Made by a program: the position numbers and the translations under genes | The notes under the pieces: generated by a model | The model's input: only the letters and a program-made list of their open reading frames with translations | Database searches by the model: none | Told to the model about the DNA's origin: nothing | Assembly: GCA_916700875.1 (NCBI GenBank) | Contig: CAKAKS010000004.1 | Span: 16,541,444 to 16,605,443, forward strand | DNA length: 64,000 nucleotides | From: Sebastes aleutianus | Taxonomy: Eukaryota; Chordata; Actinopteri; Perciformes; Sebastidae | Direction of reading: 5' to 3' | Shown: one piece after another, positions 23,341 through 36,805 of the stretch | Position numbering within the stretch: position 1 is the stretch's first letter | Layout: the number at the start of each line of letters is the position of its first letter

Positions 23341-24600
23341 ACATCAAACAACCGTTAAAATGTACCATGAAAATGACATAACACTGGGAGTCACGGCATG
23401 TTGTTATCGATCCAGGATTCTTGTCTCTTTTTATTGCTCGGATAATGTTGCACATTCTCGGCCCGCCTGCAGCCTCGGGTCAATGACTACATAACATTGG
23501 TTCTGCTTACCTGACCCATCATCCATCCACGTACGTCACCATTCAACATGACTCATGCCCCATTCTGTCGTATCTATCACTTCACCCTCCCTCATCTCGC
23601 TCCTCCTCTTGCTCCCTCTCTTTCCTCGCTGTGTGCCTGTCTCTCTCCCGAACACATTTGTAAACACATTACTGCACACGTCGACACACACACATGCACA
23701 CTCTCTCCTCCCATTTCTTTTTTATTATATATTTTTGATGGAAGCTAAACAGAAAGCTACGGCAAAACACGAAATTATAGACATTAGATGCACTGTGATG
23801 AAAATGTGACAATTTTCAGAGGGGCAAGGGGTGGCTTGTTGTTGAAAGCACAAAAGAGCAGCATGACCTGATTACACATCCACTGTGCACTATCTGGCAT
23901 GACTTCATTTTAGTATTCTGTGGAGTCCTAGAAATAGCATTTCACATTTTCAGACTCATCTGCAGTCTGCCAAGCTGCCATGTTGACAGCTGCCTGGTCG
24001 CATAAAAAGGATCCCCCAGGCCAGGCCCATAGAGAGGAAAACGAACGAGAGAATAAAAGATGGAGAAACAGGATGAGAACAGTTGGTAGGGCGTAGATCT
24101 GTCTCAATTTATCATGTGCTCAGGTCGCTTCATGATACCAAGAGGAGGAGAGCCAGAAATGAGGGCAGGCGGCACTTGAAAAGCCTCTTTAGTAACACTT
24201 CTTTGTGTTGCGAGTCGGCATGAGGAGGAATGCCTCTGCCAAGGAAGAATCCTCCCTAATGAGGCCATTTTGGGATGAAGTGGTGGATAAATCAACAAAT
24301 CCTCTCCCGAACAGCAGACACTAGTACGCTGGCTCTAACAATAACTTCAGTAGCAGTGTCTCTCCTATAGTAGGATTTCCTTCTGTCAGTGTGAAAGACC
24401 TTGATGTTTTTCTTTCTATGCGTCCCTGCATATTTATAAATCACTTTCCCAGTGATAACGGCGTCAAGGAGATAGTATACTGCAGCCATGATTCTCTGTG
24501 AGTAGTCTTTGCGATTACGAGTGAGTGGGAAGGAACTAATCCAGTCTTTCAGAGCCACAGACTATGGTGGCTGTCAATCTGATTTCTTCAAAGAGTCTAA
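23341..24600. other. Intergenic, nothing recognised
   Basis: Includes a pyrimidine-rich patch (23580-23640) and a short (CA)n. No exon or RNA gene that I can support. Confidence 0.45.
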
Positions 24601-24639
24601 AGCCATGCTAGCAGCTCTGTAAGGCTGTCCATGGGCACC

Positions 24640-24915
24640 TTGTGCTAACGTCAGCATGCTAACACGGTAATTAGAACTAAACACAAAGTACAGCTGAGGG
24701 GATGGGAATATCGTTAGTGTTACAGGTGATGATTTGGACTGATGATGTCGCTAGATGAGAAGTCAGGAGATCATGAAAGTTATTACAGTTCATCCTGTGG
24801 AGAACATGAATGGCTCCACCAAATTTCATAGCAAACCATCCAATAGTTGGGGAGTGGAGAAGTCAGGAGATCACCAAAGTTATTAGGATTCATGCTCCGG
24901 GTACCATGGATCAAC
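24640..24915. repeat. Dispersed fish repeat (same family as 13620-13960)
   Basis: Contains GCTAACGTCAGCATGCTAAC, a phrase repeated in many fish interspersed repeats. Two local copies of GAAGTCAGGAGATCA, the second followed by CCAAAGTTATTAGGATTCATG, suggest an internal tandem duplication of about 110 bases. Confidence 0.6.
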
Positions 24916-25594
24916 GTATCGTCAAACAACGGTTCGTATGATATCTTACGAAAAGTTATTCCTCATTTTTCGTGCATTCTCCTACGAAGGTCCAGCAACA
25001 CGTGTCAATTTCAATTCGTTACATGCATACAGTCTTTTCAAAATAAACTTACATCTTTAAACAACTTGGTTAGGTTTAGGCAACAAAACTACTTGGTTAG
25101 GTTTTGGAAAAGATCGTGGTTTTGGTTAAAATAACTCCGGAAGTGGCGCAACTTAAGTACGGAAGTTACGCGACAAATAAATCAGTGTTGACTACTGGTT
25201 TCACATACACGGTATGAACACCGGTCTCCTGGGCGAAAGTCTGGTGCCCATCCACCCTGACATGCTCCCTACTTCCCGTTTTTTGCTCTTTATACTTCCT
25301 GATTCACCATTACGTGAATTGATTGATTTTGTGGGATATAGACAAATACAGTGCATTACAGGTATAGCTATGCGAACGGTGTATGAGAACCGTCTGCACG
25401 GATATATGCACCAAATTTTGTGCCAATCCATCCAACAGTTGTTAAGATATTTCAGTCTGGACCAAAGTGGTGGATTATTGACCGAATGCATTAGAAAGGG
25501 GTTCACTCCCTGAAAGTTTTAGGAAAAGTGTAATCAAACTCATAATCATTCATTCATTCATACATTGGGGGAAAGACCCCCAATACCATTGGGT

Positions 25595-25865
25595 AATGTA
25601 GATGGTAAGATACTTGCTAAGGTATTAGGCTGGACATCATACTCCTCTCACCATGTAGGCTTTGTCAAGGGCCGACCATCAGCAGATAATTTGAGAGGCT
25701 TCTACCTATAATGTGGCACAAAACAGGGTTGCCCACATTCCCCAATTAGCCTCTGGCTATTGCGATATGAAACAACTTAAATATTAAAGGTGTCTTAGTG
25801 GGTCAACAGGAGCTTAAACCAATTTCATATGTGTGGGATGGGTTAAAGGATGTTCAAAACGTTCT
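25595..25865 (+). pseudogene. L1/Tx1-like LINE reverse transcriptase remnant
   Basis: A frame at 25601 reads DGKILAKVLGW. After a short gap another reads GFVKGRPSADNLRGF, the conserved block before the RT active site in L1/Tx1-type LINEs. After an apparent deletion, 25712-25741 reads GTKQGCPHSP, matching the GTRQGCPLSP motif. A further stretch reads LNIKGVLVGQQELKPISY, corresponding to the region just before the YADD box, which is not seen. The frames shift and contain stops, so this is a decayed, inactive fragment. Confidence 0.72.
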
Positions 25866-25869
25866 AAGA

Positions 25870-26855
25870 AATGTTGATATTTCTGTTTTCATGAAGCAGA
25901 CCTCATCACTGATATGATGAGGCTGTGACCTCATCATATCAGTCTTCTTCTGAACCTGTTATTGCCCAATGTCTATACTCTCTCATGTCATTGTACTGCC
26001 TAGTTGCACACGGTTAGCGAGCCTCTCTCTGTAATGTGTGCATCCTCGCTCCATGTGATATAACCCTTCTCCTCATGGTCCATCTGTTCTTATGAGAAGG
26101 AGGTGTGTAAGGTAGCTTTGTGTGCCAGTGCTGACCGGCTCCATCTGGTAACAAGGCAGTAAAGATAAAGGCCACCGGGAGAGGTAGCCAGTCAATATCG
26201 GCTATGGCTTGTTCTGCCGGTTGATGAGGTTTTCTGCTGGTTCTGAGGCGAGGCGTGGGAACAATGGCAAATACGATGAGCTGTAGAGGCCCTTCAGTCA
26301 CCAGTAGTAAGCCTGAAGGGGAGAGAATGCATGAAGGGCTCCAATGTCAATTTATTCAGGCTCGTAATGCAGTCTTTCCTGTGACACCTTTCAAACTGCA
26401 GCTTGAATTTCAAGAGTTTTATGTGCTGAAACTTTCTCAACGCTGTGTGCATAAAAAGCCTGCTATTATCTCGTTCTTTACTCAGTATGATTTATGTCCT
26501 TCGTCTCATGACATTATTCACTGATTAAAATGCACCAGAGCACAGGGCTATCATAATCTGTTTCGGCCTGATATAGTGATGACATTTGTGGCTCTATTTT
26601 ATTAGAATATGTTACTCTATCAGCCTCCCTGACAAAACCGATGTCACACGTTCATGCCACGCCTGATTGAAACGTTGCTGTTTACACCGGCTCCGTTATC
26701 TCACATCCTTTCCCTCCTCTTCTCACTCTCATTATCTGATTCTCGTCAACCTTTTCAGCACAAATACAAAATTAGCTTAGCGACGTGGTTTTATGTCATG
26801 GCAACCGTGTTTGCGGAGATAAATGTAATGGGTTGACCTGACTGCACGAATCAAT
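25870..26855. other. Intergenic, nothing recognised
   Basis: A short near-palindrome, CCTCATCACTGATATGATGAGG with a repeat of GACCTCATCA, occurs at 25900-25940. Otherwise no supported feature. Confidence 0.45.
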
Positions 26856-26859
26856 ATTC

Positions 26860-27195
26860 TGCGGTATCTGGCAAATATTCTTACTTTATGCAAACTTATG
26901 TATATATGTATTATTAGAATCAATTAAAAATACAAAACAATGACAAATATTGTCCAGAAACCCTCACAGGTACTGCATTTAGCGTAAAAAATATGCTCAA
27001 ATCATAACATGGCAAACTCAAGCCCAACAGGCAACAACAGCTGTCATTGTGCTGCATGTGATTATCATAAAGTGGGCATGTCTGTAAAGGGGAGACTCGT
27101 GGGTACCCATAGAAACCATTTTCATTCACATATCTTGAGGTCAGTGGTCAAGGGACCCCTTTGAAAATGGCCATGCCAGTTTTTCCTTGACAAAA
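26860..27195. mobile_element. Family C element, internal fragment
   Basis: Shares GTCCAGAAACCCTCACAGG with 22917-23340. Also shares CATAACATGGCAAACT, AAAGTGGGCATGTCTG, GGGGAGACTCGTGGGTACCC and GACCCCTTTGAAAATGGCC (near-identical) with 52150-52380. Truncated at both ends. Confidence 0.75.
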
Positions 27196-27244
27196 TTCTC
27201 TAGAGATGGCTATATCAGTCTGTCAATGTCAACTAACTTTGGTC

Positions 27245-29570
27245 CAGACTGAAATATATCAGCAACTATTGGACAAACATAATCCGCAACAAACTACTTT
27301 TCCTTCCAAACGTAATTGAGAATGCAGCTTAGTTGTATGGGAACGTCATTTTTAGGAGACAGGGCTGTAATAATAGAAAACAATGGAGCTGTATGACAGA
27401 GGGTAATGAGCTATGTCAGGCTTTGGCTCCACAGGCAGGGCTTATTAACAGGATCAATTCATTGGTGGTTTTGGGCTTTTGATGGGATTTGTTGGTAATA
27501 AGAAAAATGACCTATTCTTTAAATCAAGCAGTTGCAAGGAATCAACATGATATACTGACAGCTAGCTTCACTGGCAGTCCCACAAAGCAACTTGTTTTTT
27601 TTGTCTCATTTTATGGAGTGGCAATATCAGTGACAATACACCCAATGATGAATAGGAGGATTGTGATTTAAGTGTCTGCTTCACATAGGGCTCTGGTGAA
27701 TCTATAATTGTTAATCCCCCCCAATAAATCACCTTGCTCTCTGACCTTCCTCCCTCCCTCCCTCTAGTCCATTTTAACACAACACTGTTGTGATGCAGAT
27801 GATGATTAATTCTCTGGCAAATAATGGGTTGTGCTTCACTGATAATCTGGCCCCAGACTTCGCTGTAATTGCTGGTTTGAATCACATGCTGTCACCGCAG
27901 TGAATGGGCCAGTGAAGGAAAGGAGTCATCACATGTCATGGCATCTTGCATCGTTTCCCTCCTCTCTCTGTTGCCCAATATTGCGGCAAAGCCCCTCCCT
28001 CATTTCAGAGAAAATATGTATGGTAGTCAACGGCGAGAGACAAATAATTTTTTGATACTGATTGAATTGTGGCATGAATCACACAAATGACGTTTGTCAA
28101 TTTAAAATGTCATTGTGCAGGTCAAGAAAGTTACAGATTGTCATAGGTTTGTTGTAGTATAATTTAGTTTAGTATGAAACCACTTAGTGAACTACATCTC
28201 TGGTTTCGCACAATATACGTCACCAATACTATGTTCCACGCACAAATGTAACGTTATCTTATCTGATGTGTTTTATCCAGCAACTCCTGGTCTTTTTATC
28301 AGCCGGTAAGTGAACGAACGAGCCAGACCTGTTGCTTGTCTGAGTACACCCAAGTACGAAACACACAGGCATCGTAGCTTCAGAGAGATAGACGTCACTA
28401 TGCGACTTTTAGGTTTGTTGTCTTTCTAATTACGTATTCACAGTCTTATACTTCAACAGGTTTACAACAAACTTATCTTACTTAACTTACTTCCAAACAG
28501 GATAAAAAAAATATTTGTCTCGCCGTTGAATAAGGTCCCATGGTGGTCCACAGGACAGGGAGGGACTTCGACTCTCAATTAGAAACCCCGTCAGGTATTG
28601 AATATGATAAATGCATCCGATACTGGACAGCTCGTTTTGTATCAGACTAGTGACTCCACAAAGGACTTTGAAGGACACATTTATTCTCAGGTGCGACAGT
28701 CAATCTGATTCCCATTTTGCCTTTGTTCTGAGATTGATTTTATTCAGGTCCTTGGTAGTGGCGGTGGTGTGTGCCTCGGTGGACTTCCCGTGAGACGGCT
28801 GAAGTGTAAAACATAATATCCTATCGATCCATTTTCCTCTTGCATGGCTTTCTACAGGGACTATAGTATAGTGATACTGCTGTTTACTTCTGATACCAAA
28901 GAAAGAGTTTCCCCTGAACTGAAGGCAGAACTCGAACAAACAGGCAGTATGAATTCATGCAGTGGTACATGGCAGACTTTATGCAAGGATGCACAAATTG
29001 AGTTGTAAATTGAGTCAGTTTTGCTCTGGGAAATTCACCTCTTCACCCAGAAAATTGAAACATAATAAGCCTCCAGCGTCGCTCTATCATGCTTCTGTAT
29101 TTTCTCTCCCCACTAGGCTTTTACAGCTGGAATAATATCCCTCAGGTGTGTGCGACCTTTGTATCTGACTCATGACATCGGAACAAAACGTTCATAATAG
29201 CTACATTTTCCGGAGCTAAATGTCAGGCCTCGGTCTGAAATGATTTCACATGATCAAGGGATTGACAAAAAAAATATATATTGCTAAAGGATAGTCTTAG
29301 GCGGTCAGCGTCATCTCATCATCGCTTACCTTTAGATAAATCACTCAGGCAGAAATGCTTCAGTTGAAACCACTTATCATAATGTCTGTGACTAAAGAAC
29401 TGGCGGCTGTCTGGTGTGTGAAATGTTCTCGTCAAATGTACTTGCATATCATTCACATCGATTTCACAGTTTTTCCTGTCCAAGTCAAGAGATCAAATGA
29501 ATGTGAGTGCAACTTTCTAACACAGCAACATGGACTGAGAATTAATGATATTGCAAAGCGTTGATAGGCT
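27245..29570. other. Intergenic, nothing recognised
   Basis: No exon, RNA gene or transposon termini that I can support in this stretch. Confidence 0.4.
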
Positions 29571-29574
29571 TGTG

Positions 29575-29700
29575 GGTGTAACTGGGCTGCCACTAATGAT
29601 TATTTTCATTATTGATTAATCTGCCAATGAATTTCTTGATTAATCGAATAAACGCTTTGTCTATAAAATGTCAGAATATAGTGAAAAATGCCCCAGAGCC
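29575..29700. mobile_element. Truncated copy of the 41596-41917 hAT MITE family
   Basis: Reads GGGCTGCCACTAATGATTATT, then GATTAATCTGCCAATGA, then CTTTGTCTATAAAATGTCAG and GTGAAAAATG: the left ~120 bases of the MITE found complete at 41596-41917. The right end is absent. Confidence 0.7.
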
Positions 29701-29809
29701 AATTTCTATGTGTTTCTTTTACTTGACGGCCTGAAAAATATTTGATGATGCTGTTTGAAATTATTCATACAATTAATAATTAAGAGTAACAAGCCATTTA
29801 GTTTTATGT

Positions 29810-30385
29810 ACTGCTCAGGCGGCAACCTCCGGTTCTGAAAAGTGAAGCCAATGCAGAAGTGTCTTAAACTTGCATTCTTTCTAATAGCCAGCAGGGGGCG
29901 ACTCCTCTGGTTGCCAAAAGAAGTCTGATTGTATAGAAGTCTTTGAGAAAATGAGCCTACTTATTACCTCAGCAAACATTGTAAACATGAGTTTATGGTC
30001 TCAATCGCTAGTTTCAAGTCTTCTTCAATACAACATGATGTTCATTTAGTTAATTATGGTCCCATTTAGAGTCAAATAGACCATAAAGCAGGGTATGATT
30101 TAGAGCGTGGCTACCTTGTGATTGACAGGTCGCTGCCACGGTGTTGTCCGGTCTGGTAGTTGTCCGCATTTTCGTCAACTTTAACCCTTTCACAGTGTGT
30201 TTTCAGTTCATGAAAAAAAACAAGATGGCAACGGCCCAAATGCCAAACTCAAGGCTTCAAAATGGTAGTCCACAAACCAATGGGTGACATCATGGTGACT
30301 ACGTTCACTTCTTATGTACAGTTTTTGGTACAGCTATACATAATTAAACACCTGAATTTCCCCTTTGGGGATCAGTAAAGGCTTA
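29810..30385. repeat. Dispersed fish repeat
   Basis: Contains GGCGGCAACCTCCGGTTCTG, CCAGCAGGGGGCGACTCC and ACCAATGGGTGACATCATGG, phrases of a repeat common in fish genomes. It is followed by AATTTCCCCTTTGGGGATCA, a typical LINE 3'-end phrase. Boundaries are approximate. Confidence 0.55.
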
Positions 30386-32260
30386 TTTCATCTTAAATAT
30401 CTAAATACACTAAAGTTATGTCAACATCAAAAATAAAAAGTGGTCATTGATGTTAATGTTTGGCATCATTTGTATGCAATTCAGAGAGGGAGCAAGGGAT
30501 GGAAGACAAACATGCCAATGACATCACACAGAAGAGGAGTAGATCTCGAAACTGTTTGATTTTAGTGTGTATTGGATACAGACATCCTTTCTTGAGCCAG
30601 CTGCTGGCCTCACAATCAATACTACTATTGATGTAGATGCATCTAGTTTGAACTGCCTACACCATCAAACTCCAGCCTTTGCTGCACATAAAACACTTTG
30701 ATCGGTGTTGTTATTGTTCTGTGTCTCTACAGCGACTACAGCCTGCAGTGCTCCCTCACACAGCGAGAGAGTGTGATTTATGCAGTCACACAGTTTGGTT
30801 CATTTTGCACCTCATAATATGACTGACATCCTCCGTGCTCTCCATAACAGCATGATGGATGAATCCCGACTTTAAAACACGCTTTTGCCGCTGCTGCACT
30901 GGGATGACAATAAACGCAACACGGCTACCTCTTGGGCTTGCGGTCTTTATCTCTCTCTCGATCTAGCTCTGAACTATCCCGGAGAACAGACAGGACTTTC
31001 AATAAAACAGCATCCACGGCAGCGTGATGATCCATTACGACATTTACATAATTGTAAATCTAATAAATTGTGCAGAACATTTATTTGTGAATGAGATCAG
31101 AGGAGATGTGACGCTGTAATGGGCGGACAGATGCAAAGAAAAGGGCATTCTCATGAGAGGAGGCGTCTAGTCAGAAGCGTCACATGTATTATGGATCAGC
31201 ACATGCACACACTGGCACACACAGCGGTTGTCGTCATCAGGCCTCGCGGGCTGGTCTGTGGCAGAAGACTAAAGGGGTTGAGGCATAGGCTAATCAAAAC
31301 CAGAAACAGCCATGTGTAACTCTAATGTTAGGTTAAAGCACCTGAGGCAAAACTGGATGATTCTGTTCCAGATGGTCTTTCTGACGTTATTTTAAGATGG
31401 AGAAGAAGGGTTTTTTCTAGACTTTCTCATTAGACTTGGTCTTATTTTGTACAGCCTAAATAAGGGTCTCCAGCATAACAATGCAGAAATATTCACTCCG
31501 TTGAACAGCCACAGAAGTAGTGTACCCACGGTTACCCATGCATATGCTTGACTAGACTTAACGATGTCTATCCATGTTGAAAACTGAAGACATCTTCTCC
31601 GCTTGTATACTCTCATACGATGCTTTTTAATCTCTAGAGTATGGCAAATAACATAGCTCGCTGTAATTCTACCTCAAAATGTCACTGAGTCCAACATGAA
31701 GGCGGTGTGCCGCACCCGCTCATACAAAGTGTCACAAAAGTGACACATTTACCTCATGTTCACAAGTATGTCCTGTGATCTGCTTCCCTTTTTCAGCCTG
31801 CCTATCAGTGGGCCCTATGTTTAACTGTTTAACTGCATCCTTGGATCCTTAAGCATAAATTCTTACCTTTTAAAATATATGGGTATTTCCATAATACATC
31901 TGCCCCATGCAACAACATTGTGCCATACAATTCAACTTAGACGCTATGATTTTGCAGAGATATAATCCATTTCAGGCACGTTCCACACAGGTTGAACATT
32001 GTGTAATAGGGGTGACATGTTAACAGCAATTTAGTATGTTAAATGCACTTTCTCCCAGGCAGCTGTTAAGGGTCATTTTGCCTAGTAATGGAAAATGGCA
32101 TCAGATGGATGAAATTTGCTGAGCGCCCAGGCGACTTAAAACACTTTACAGGAGGCTCTATTTTCTCAGGAATTATATGATACACAGTAATGTAGATGAA
32201 ACATGAAAATAGATACTTCAGGAACTGGACAGGAATTTCCCCAAAACTGATGCCCCAATT
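30386..32260. other. Intergenic, nothing recognised
   Basis: No exon, RNA gene or transposon termini that I can support. Confidence 0.4.
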
Positions 32261-32261
32261 T

Positions 32262-32435
32262 AAAGATGGCCCATTATGCTCATTTTCGGGTGCATACTTG
32301 TATTTTTTTATTTTGGGTTTCTACTAGAACATGTTTACATGCTTTAATGTTCAAAAAACGCTTTATTTTTCTCATACCGGCTGTGTTGCATCACCTCTTT
32401 TCACCCTCTGTCTGAAACGCTCTATTTGAGTTCCT
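32262..32435. mobile_element. Truncated copy of the 55869-56386 element
   Basis: Shares GCATACTTGTATTTTTTTAT, GGTTTCTACTAGAACATGTT and CACCTCTTTTCACCCTCTGT with the complete element at 55869. Only the left third is present. Confidence 0.75.
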
Positions 32436-33724
32436 ATGAAAAGACTGTCTTCATGTAGCCTAATATTTTTACATACTTATCAGCCTAATAAGAATTACTG
32501 GTTATTCAACAGTTGGACTGTTGGAGAAAGGATGAGCAGGTTGTCATGCAAAACTTTGACATTACCAACAATGCGGGTAATTTGTAACTTTACGCACTTT
32601 TATGCTTGCATGCACCCAAAATGCACATCAGATGACTTTGTGTTTATGCAGTCAAACACACAATGTGCACTTAGAGGAACGAACACACACATTAAATAAA
32701 ACATTTTTCCTCGGGCCAATTACGCACAGAAAAGAAATGAGACAAATTTTAAAATGACCCATCTGCTGCTCACACTCAATCATGCTAATCAAAGTCTCAA
32801 GGTACAAGCTCGCTGTGAGACATCCGGAAGTAATGACAGACCGCTCAGCAATTCTCCCAAATGGTGCACTGATTCAAAATTCCTTCAGAAAGAAATGATA
32901 AGCTTTTCTGACTGTTGAGTTATAAAGAGCTCTCACAGGCACAGCGAAGTCTCACAGAATACCAGCTGAAAAAATAAATATTTAACAGCTGCTGGAGCTT
33001 CAGGATCCAATTATACTCGGCATTGGCTGCTCTGAGGAGCTGATAATATCACAATAAACGAAAAAAATAATGTGTTATTTCTCATCATCTGCTTTAGTTG
33101 GTATGAGTTTGATCAGGGGTGAGACGAGGATGTAAAAAAAAGTCTGGCAAACTGCTTTGTCCTTAATAATAAACTTCCCACAGTCCATTTGGATTGCTAT
33201 TTTTATGCAAGCGTTAGATAAATAATTGCTCAGATTTTTGCGGATGATGATTTTATTTCATTTAAAAGTCCATCTTCTGATCTTTCAATTGATTTTAGTG
33301 TGATTGCACATAGGCTTATTGAATTGGCAGAATTGAGAGCATTAATCCTCAGAGGTACAGGGCTCCTTCATCATTGTTCTGTCAGATTGAAACAAATCCA
33401 CCATATGGTCAATTAACTCCTCCATGTGCTGCCTTCCTCTGGTGTATGTTTGGGTTCCTGTTGAGGTGATACATTAATTTTGAGTCATACTTTGTGATAC
33501 AATAACTATTGTGAGGACTGATGACAGTTAATTTGCTCCAATATTCCTCATAGTTTTCTACTTATTTAGATTAAGTTTAACTGTTTAATCTTTGCTTACC
33601 TGTCTCTAATACTGCAACCGATGGCTTTTGGATGCCTGAGTACATAGTGTGTTCATGGTTCACCAATACATTTGGAGTTACTCGGTGAAATATTAGCCTA
33701 CATGTGTTTGTTTCTCTTCACAAT

Positions 33725-34260
33725 ATCCAGACAGATTGAAATATCTTAACAAATATTGGATGGTTTATGACTCGACACCTGTTCTTTGTTTTTACCGATA
33801 ATTAGCAAATGTTAGCATGTTAATATGCTAAACTAAGATGGTGACCATGGTAAACATTATACATGCTTAAGGTGCTCTATAGAGAGCATTAATATAGCAG
33901 CAAACAACTATTTGCTATGTAAAGATATAGAGGAGTAATGTCTACCTGAGCAGAGAATGAAGTCACCCTCCCTCTGTGTGTTGTAATCCGAGTTTCTTCG
34001 CGCTTTGTTGACATAACCGGGCTGGCTGTGCATGCTTTTGTTTTAACTGTTAGCACTGTTAGCTATGGGCCACTGGCTCAGCCGTCACTATGTTGAGAGC
34101 CGTGCAGAGGCAATAGAAATGCTCCCAATTTCGCATTTTGCACCTTTAAGATTAGCATGTTAGCATTATTGTTATTGTGAGCATGTTACTGTGGCATGTT
34201 GACGTTAGCATTTAGCTCAAGGCATCACACCATACTTAGTCTTGTTGAAATTTGTGTCTA
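33725..34260. repeat. Dispersed repeat split by a family A insertion
   Basis: The left part is 33725-33866 (AACAAATATTGGATGGTTTATG, TTAGCATGTTAATATGCTAAA). The right part is 34150-34260 (GATTAGCATGTTAGCATTATT, GACGTTAGCATTTAGCTCA). Removing 33867-34145 restores a continuous repeat across a single TTAA. Confidence 0.7.
33867..34149. mobile_element. Family A element copy 3, intact, TTAA-flanked
   Basis: Bounded by TTAA at 33867-33870 and 34146-34149, with inverted ends GGTGC and GCACC; the right subterminal is CAATTTCGCATTTTGCACC. The body matches copies 1 and 2 (ATTAATATAGCAG, GTCTACCTGAGCAGAGAATG). Non-coding. Confidence 0.78.
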
Positions 34261-36450
34261 TATTAGAGCTAAAAGGAAAGCAAAGTTTTGATATGCATCA
34301 TATTGTATATGACCTATGATTATACATGTTCATGTGTTTGACCAGATACTTCTTTGTATGGGAATTGATAGGGAAGCAATTATTGGCATTCGGTCTGGGT
34401 TGAGGAGAATATATCAAACCAGAATGGATGCTCCTCTATATGAAAATAGGAATCCTCCTCAGCTCATACATAATTAAATAGGCTCGATATAGAACAAACT
34501 GCTGAGTTGGCCCATTTATGATTCATAAAGAATGAGGCGCTGTTTGGTTTTAGGTTCAGCAAATAGACAGTAAACAAAAGTGCGGGTAGCTTGCCAACGG
34601 GGATGAGCTATTCCCAGAGCAATGTCTGCAGGTAGCATCATGTTGGGGAAAAGTTTGCCTTTGTCCATGGCAGGTGGGCGAACAGTAACAGTGTGTTCTT
34701 GCAGATAAAGTGAAAGCCTAACAGCCTCCAGCCTCTCTGCAGGATCTTTTGATTCATTCAATGGCAATCCACGGGATTTACATTTGTATGCAAAGTGTAT
34801 AGTAAACCATATCTTTCATGCTTGTAGATATTTAGCACTGGTCTTGTTGTTTGATAAGGAAATCGTCGGGCATGCTTGATCTCATTCACTGTGCTACTTG
34901 GTTTCATCAGCCCTTGAGGTGAACAAAACAAGAGCCACATCTATTATCTCTCCACCCACACAAATTGCCTATTTAAGCCACCATCTTCCATTTATTCCAC
35001 TTTATTTGCTCCATGTCAGCGACAGCCCTGCTCTCAACAACACTATTCTCCAAATCCTTAAATTGCTGTATAAGCCTGTCAGTCAATGTACCAATAGATT
35101 GGATGGAGGTTTGACGTTTTTCTGCTTTCCGGCCAATAAAGCTGAGATATAACTGCTTAATCAATGACAGATGGTTCGAGTCCCAGACGGAAGATAAATG
35201 AGCCACATGTTCATCATGAAAGCCTTTTAGAGGATAGGACGGGGGGGGGAAATACAGGCGATCGATACAAAATACACCAGGGCTCTTCTATTTTCTCCAA
35301 TGTTCACCAAAAAGCCAATGGCGGTAATACAAAATTCCATTTTCAGTCGAAAACAACTCATTGAAGGAAAATGAAGAAAAGTCTAAAAGAAATATGAGAT
35401 GACAGTTAAGGAATTGTAGCTCCTATAGATTTAACCACCACTGGAATATGTGAAAGCAAGAAAACAGCTTGCAGACACAGAAATGACAATGAAATGTCAA
35501 ACGTCCACAGTAGAAGATTCTGTGTTAAAAATAGCAAATCTTGCTTTTTACCAATCAGTGCACAACCTAATGAGTGTGATTCCTCACAGGAAAAGTACAA
35601 AGTTTTGCACATGATTTGAGATATTTCCACTCATTAACCACATTCAGTGCAAACGGAGTGTTGTTCCTGTGGACGCTACGTAATTATGTATGCTGGATTT
35701 TTACCGTCTTGAAATCTCTTGTGATGCAAAGAAAAACTTGCTGCGCTACAGGGCATAATAACCAACACGGCCTGCTATCGCCAGTAATTAGTCTTCATTA
35801 TGTGCTCACGTCTGTTTTAAATTGTTGTCACATTTAGCTGATGAGCTCGGGGCAATATGAATATCAATATGACATCCAATACAATCAATATACTTTCATT
35901 TTAAGGAAATCATCTGCCAGTGGAGCCTCTGCTAAAGCTGCCTGACAGAAAATGAGTGTAGTCGAGATTAGGGAAGCTTAACGTGTTGCTATCTCCCGAG
36001 ACATATTTAATAGAGCAGATTCATACCCCTGTTAAATGAGTTAAGGAAATAAAAAACTCCAGCATTTCACTTCCTTCAACTTCAACAGTCTGAATGTTCG
36101 AGTAAATTATAAAAACATCCATGAATTTCTTATGTTGTGATGCACCCTGGACGGTAAAATGAAAGGACACGTCGCTATTACTTCCCTGTTTCATTGTGGT
36201 TCAATGAGCTGTGAGGCAGTTTAGAGTTTATGGTGTTGTTTTTATCCCCCGACTAAATGCTGCAGGCACTGGATGCTTAAGCAGTTACAGCCTCATACAC
36301 ACCCAGAGTAGTCGTTTTGAACGCCATGTGTTGTGGCAAATTGAGGCGTTCCCTAATTAGTTTCGGAGAAAAAAAAACAATATAACAAACAACGATTATA
36401 GGAAAGACTACAGAAGCTCACAACCAATAAATCAATTAAAAATATTTTAA
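34261..36450. other. Intergenic, nothing recognised
   Basis: AT-rich, with a G run at 35241-35249. No exon, RNA gene or transposon end that I can support. Confidence 0.4.
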
Positions 36451-36720
36451 AGGAATAGTTTGACACTTTTGGAAATATTTGTTCTTGCCAAGAGTTAGAT
36501 GTGAAGAAGAATGCCACTCGAATATCTTAGCTTAGCATAAAGACTGGAAGCTTGCTTAATGAGATATAACATTTTAATTAGTGAGCTTTCGAGGTGCTGG
36601 AAGGCAGATTTTTTTTAACCCGCTAACTGTTCCTCAGTGTTTCCAGTCTTTATGCTAAGCTAAGCTAACTGTCTCCTGGCTGTAGCGTCATATTTAACAG
36701 GTAGACATGATAGTGGTGTC
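36451..36720. mobile_element. Family B element, short copy
   Basis: Inverted arms: AAAGGAATAGTTTGACACTT, then TTGCCAAGAGTTAGATG and TTAGCTTAGCATAAAGACTGG on the left; CCAGTCTTTATGCTAAGCTAAG on the right. Same family as 20286-20880 without the SINE insertion. Confidence 0.7.
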
Positions 36721-36805
36721 AACCTATGTAACTTGTAACAAAAACACATTTTGTGAGGATGGTAAACATGGATATATGTATTGCTTTTAATTGTTCATTG
36801 ACATT

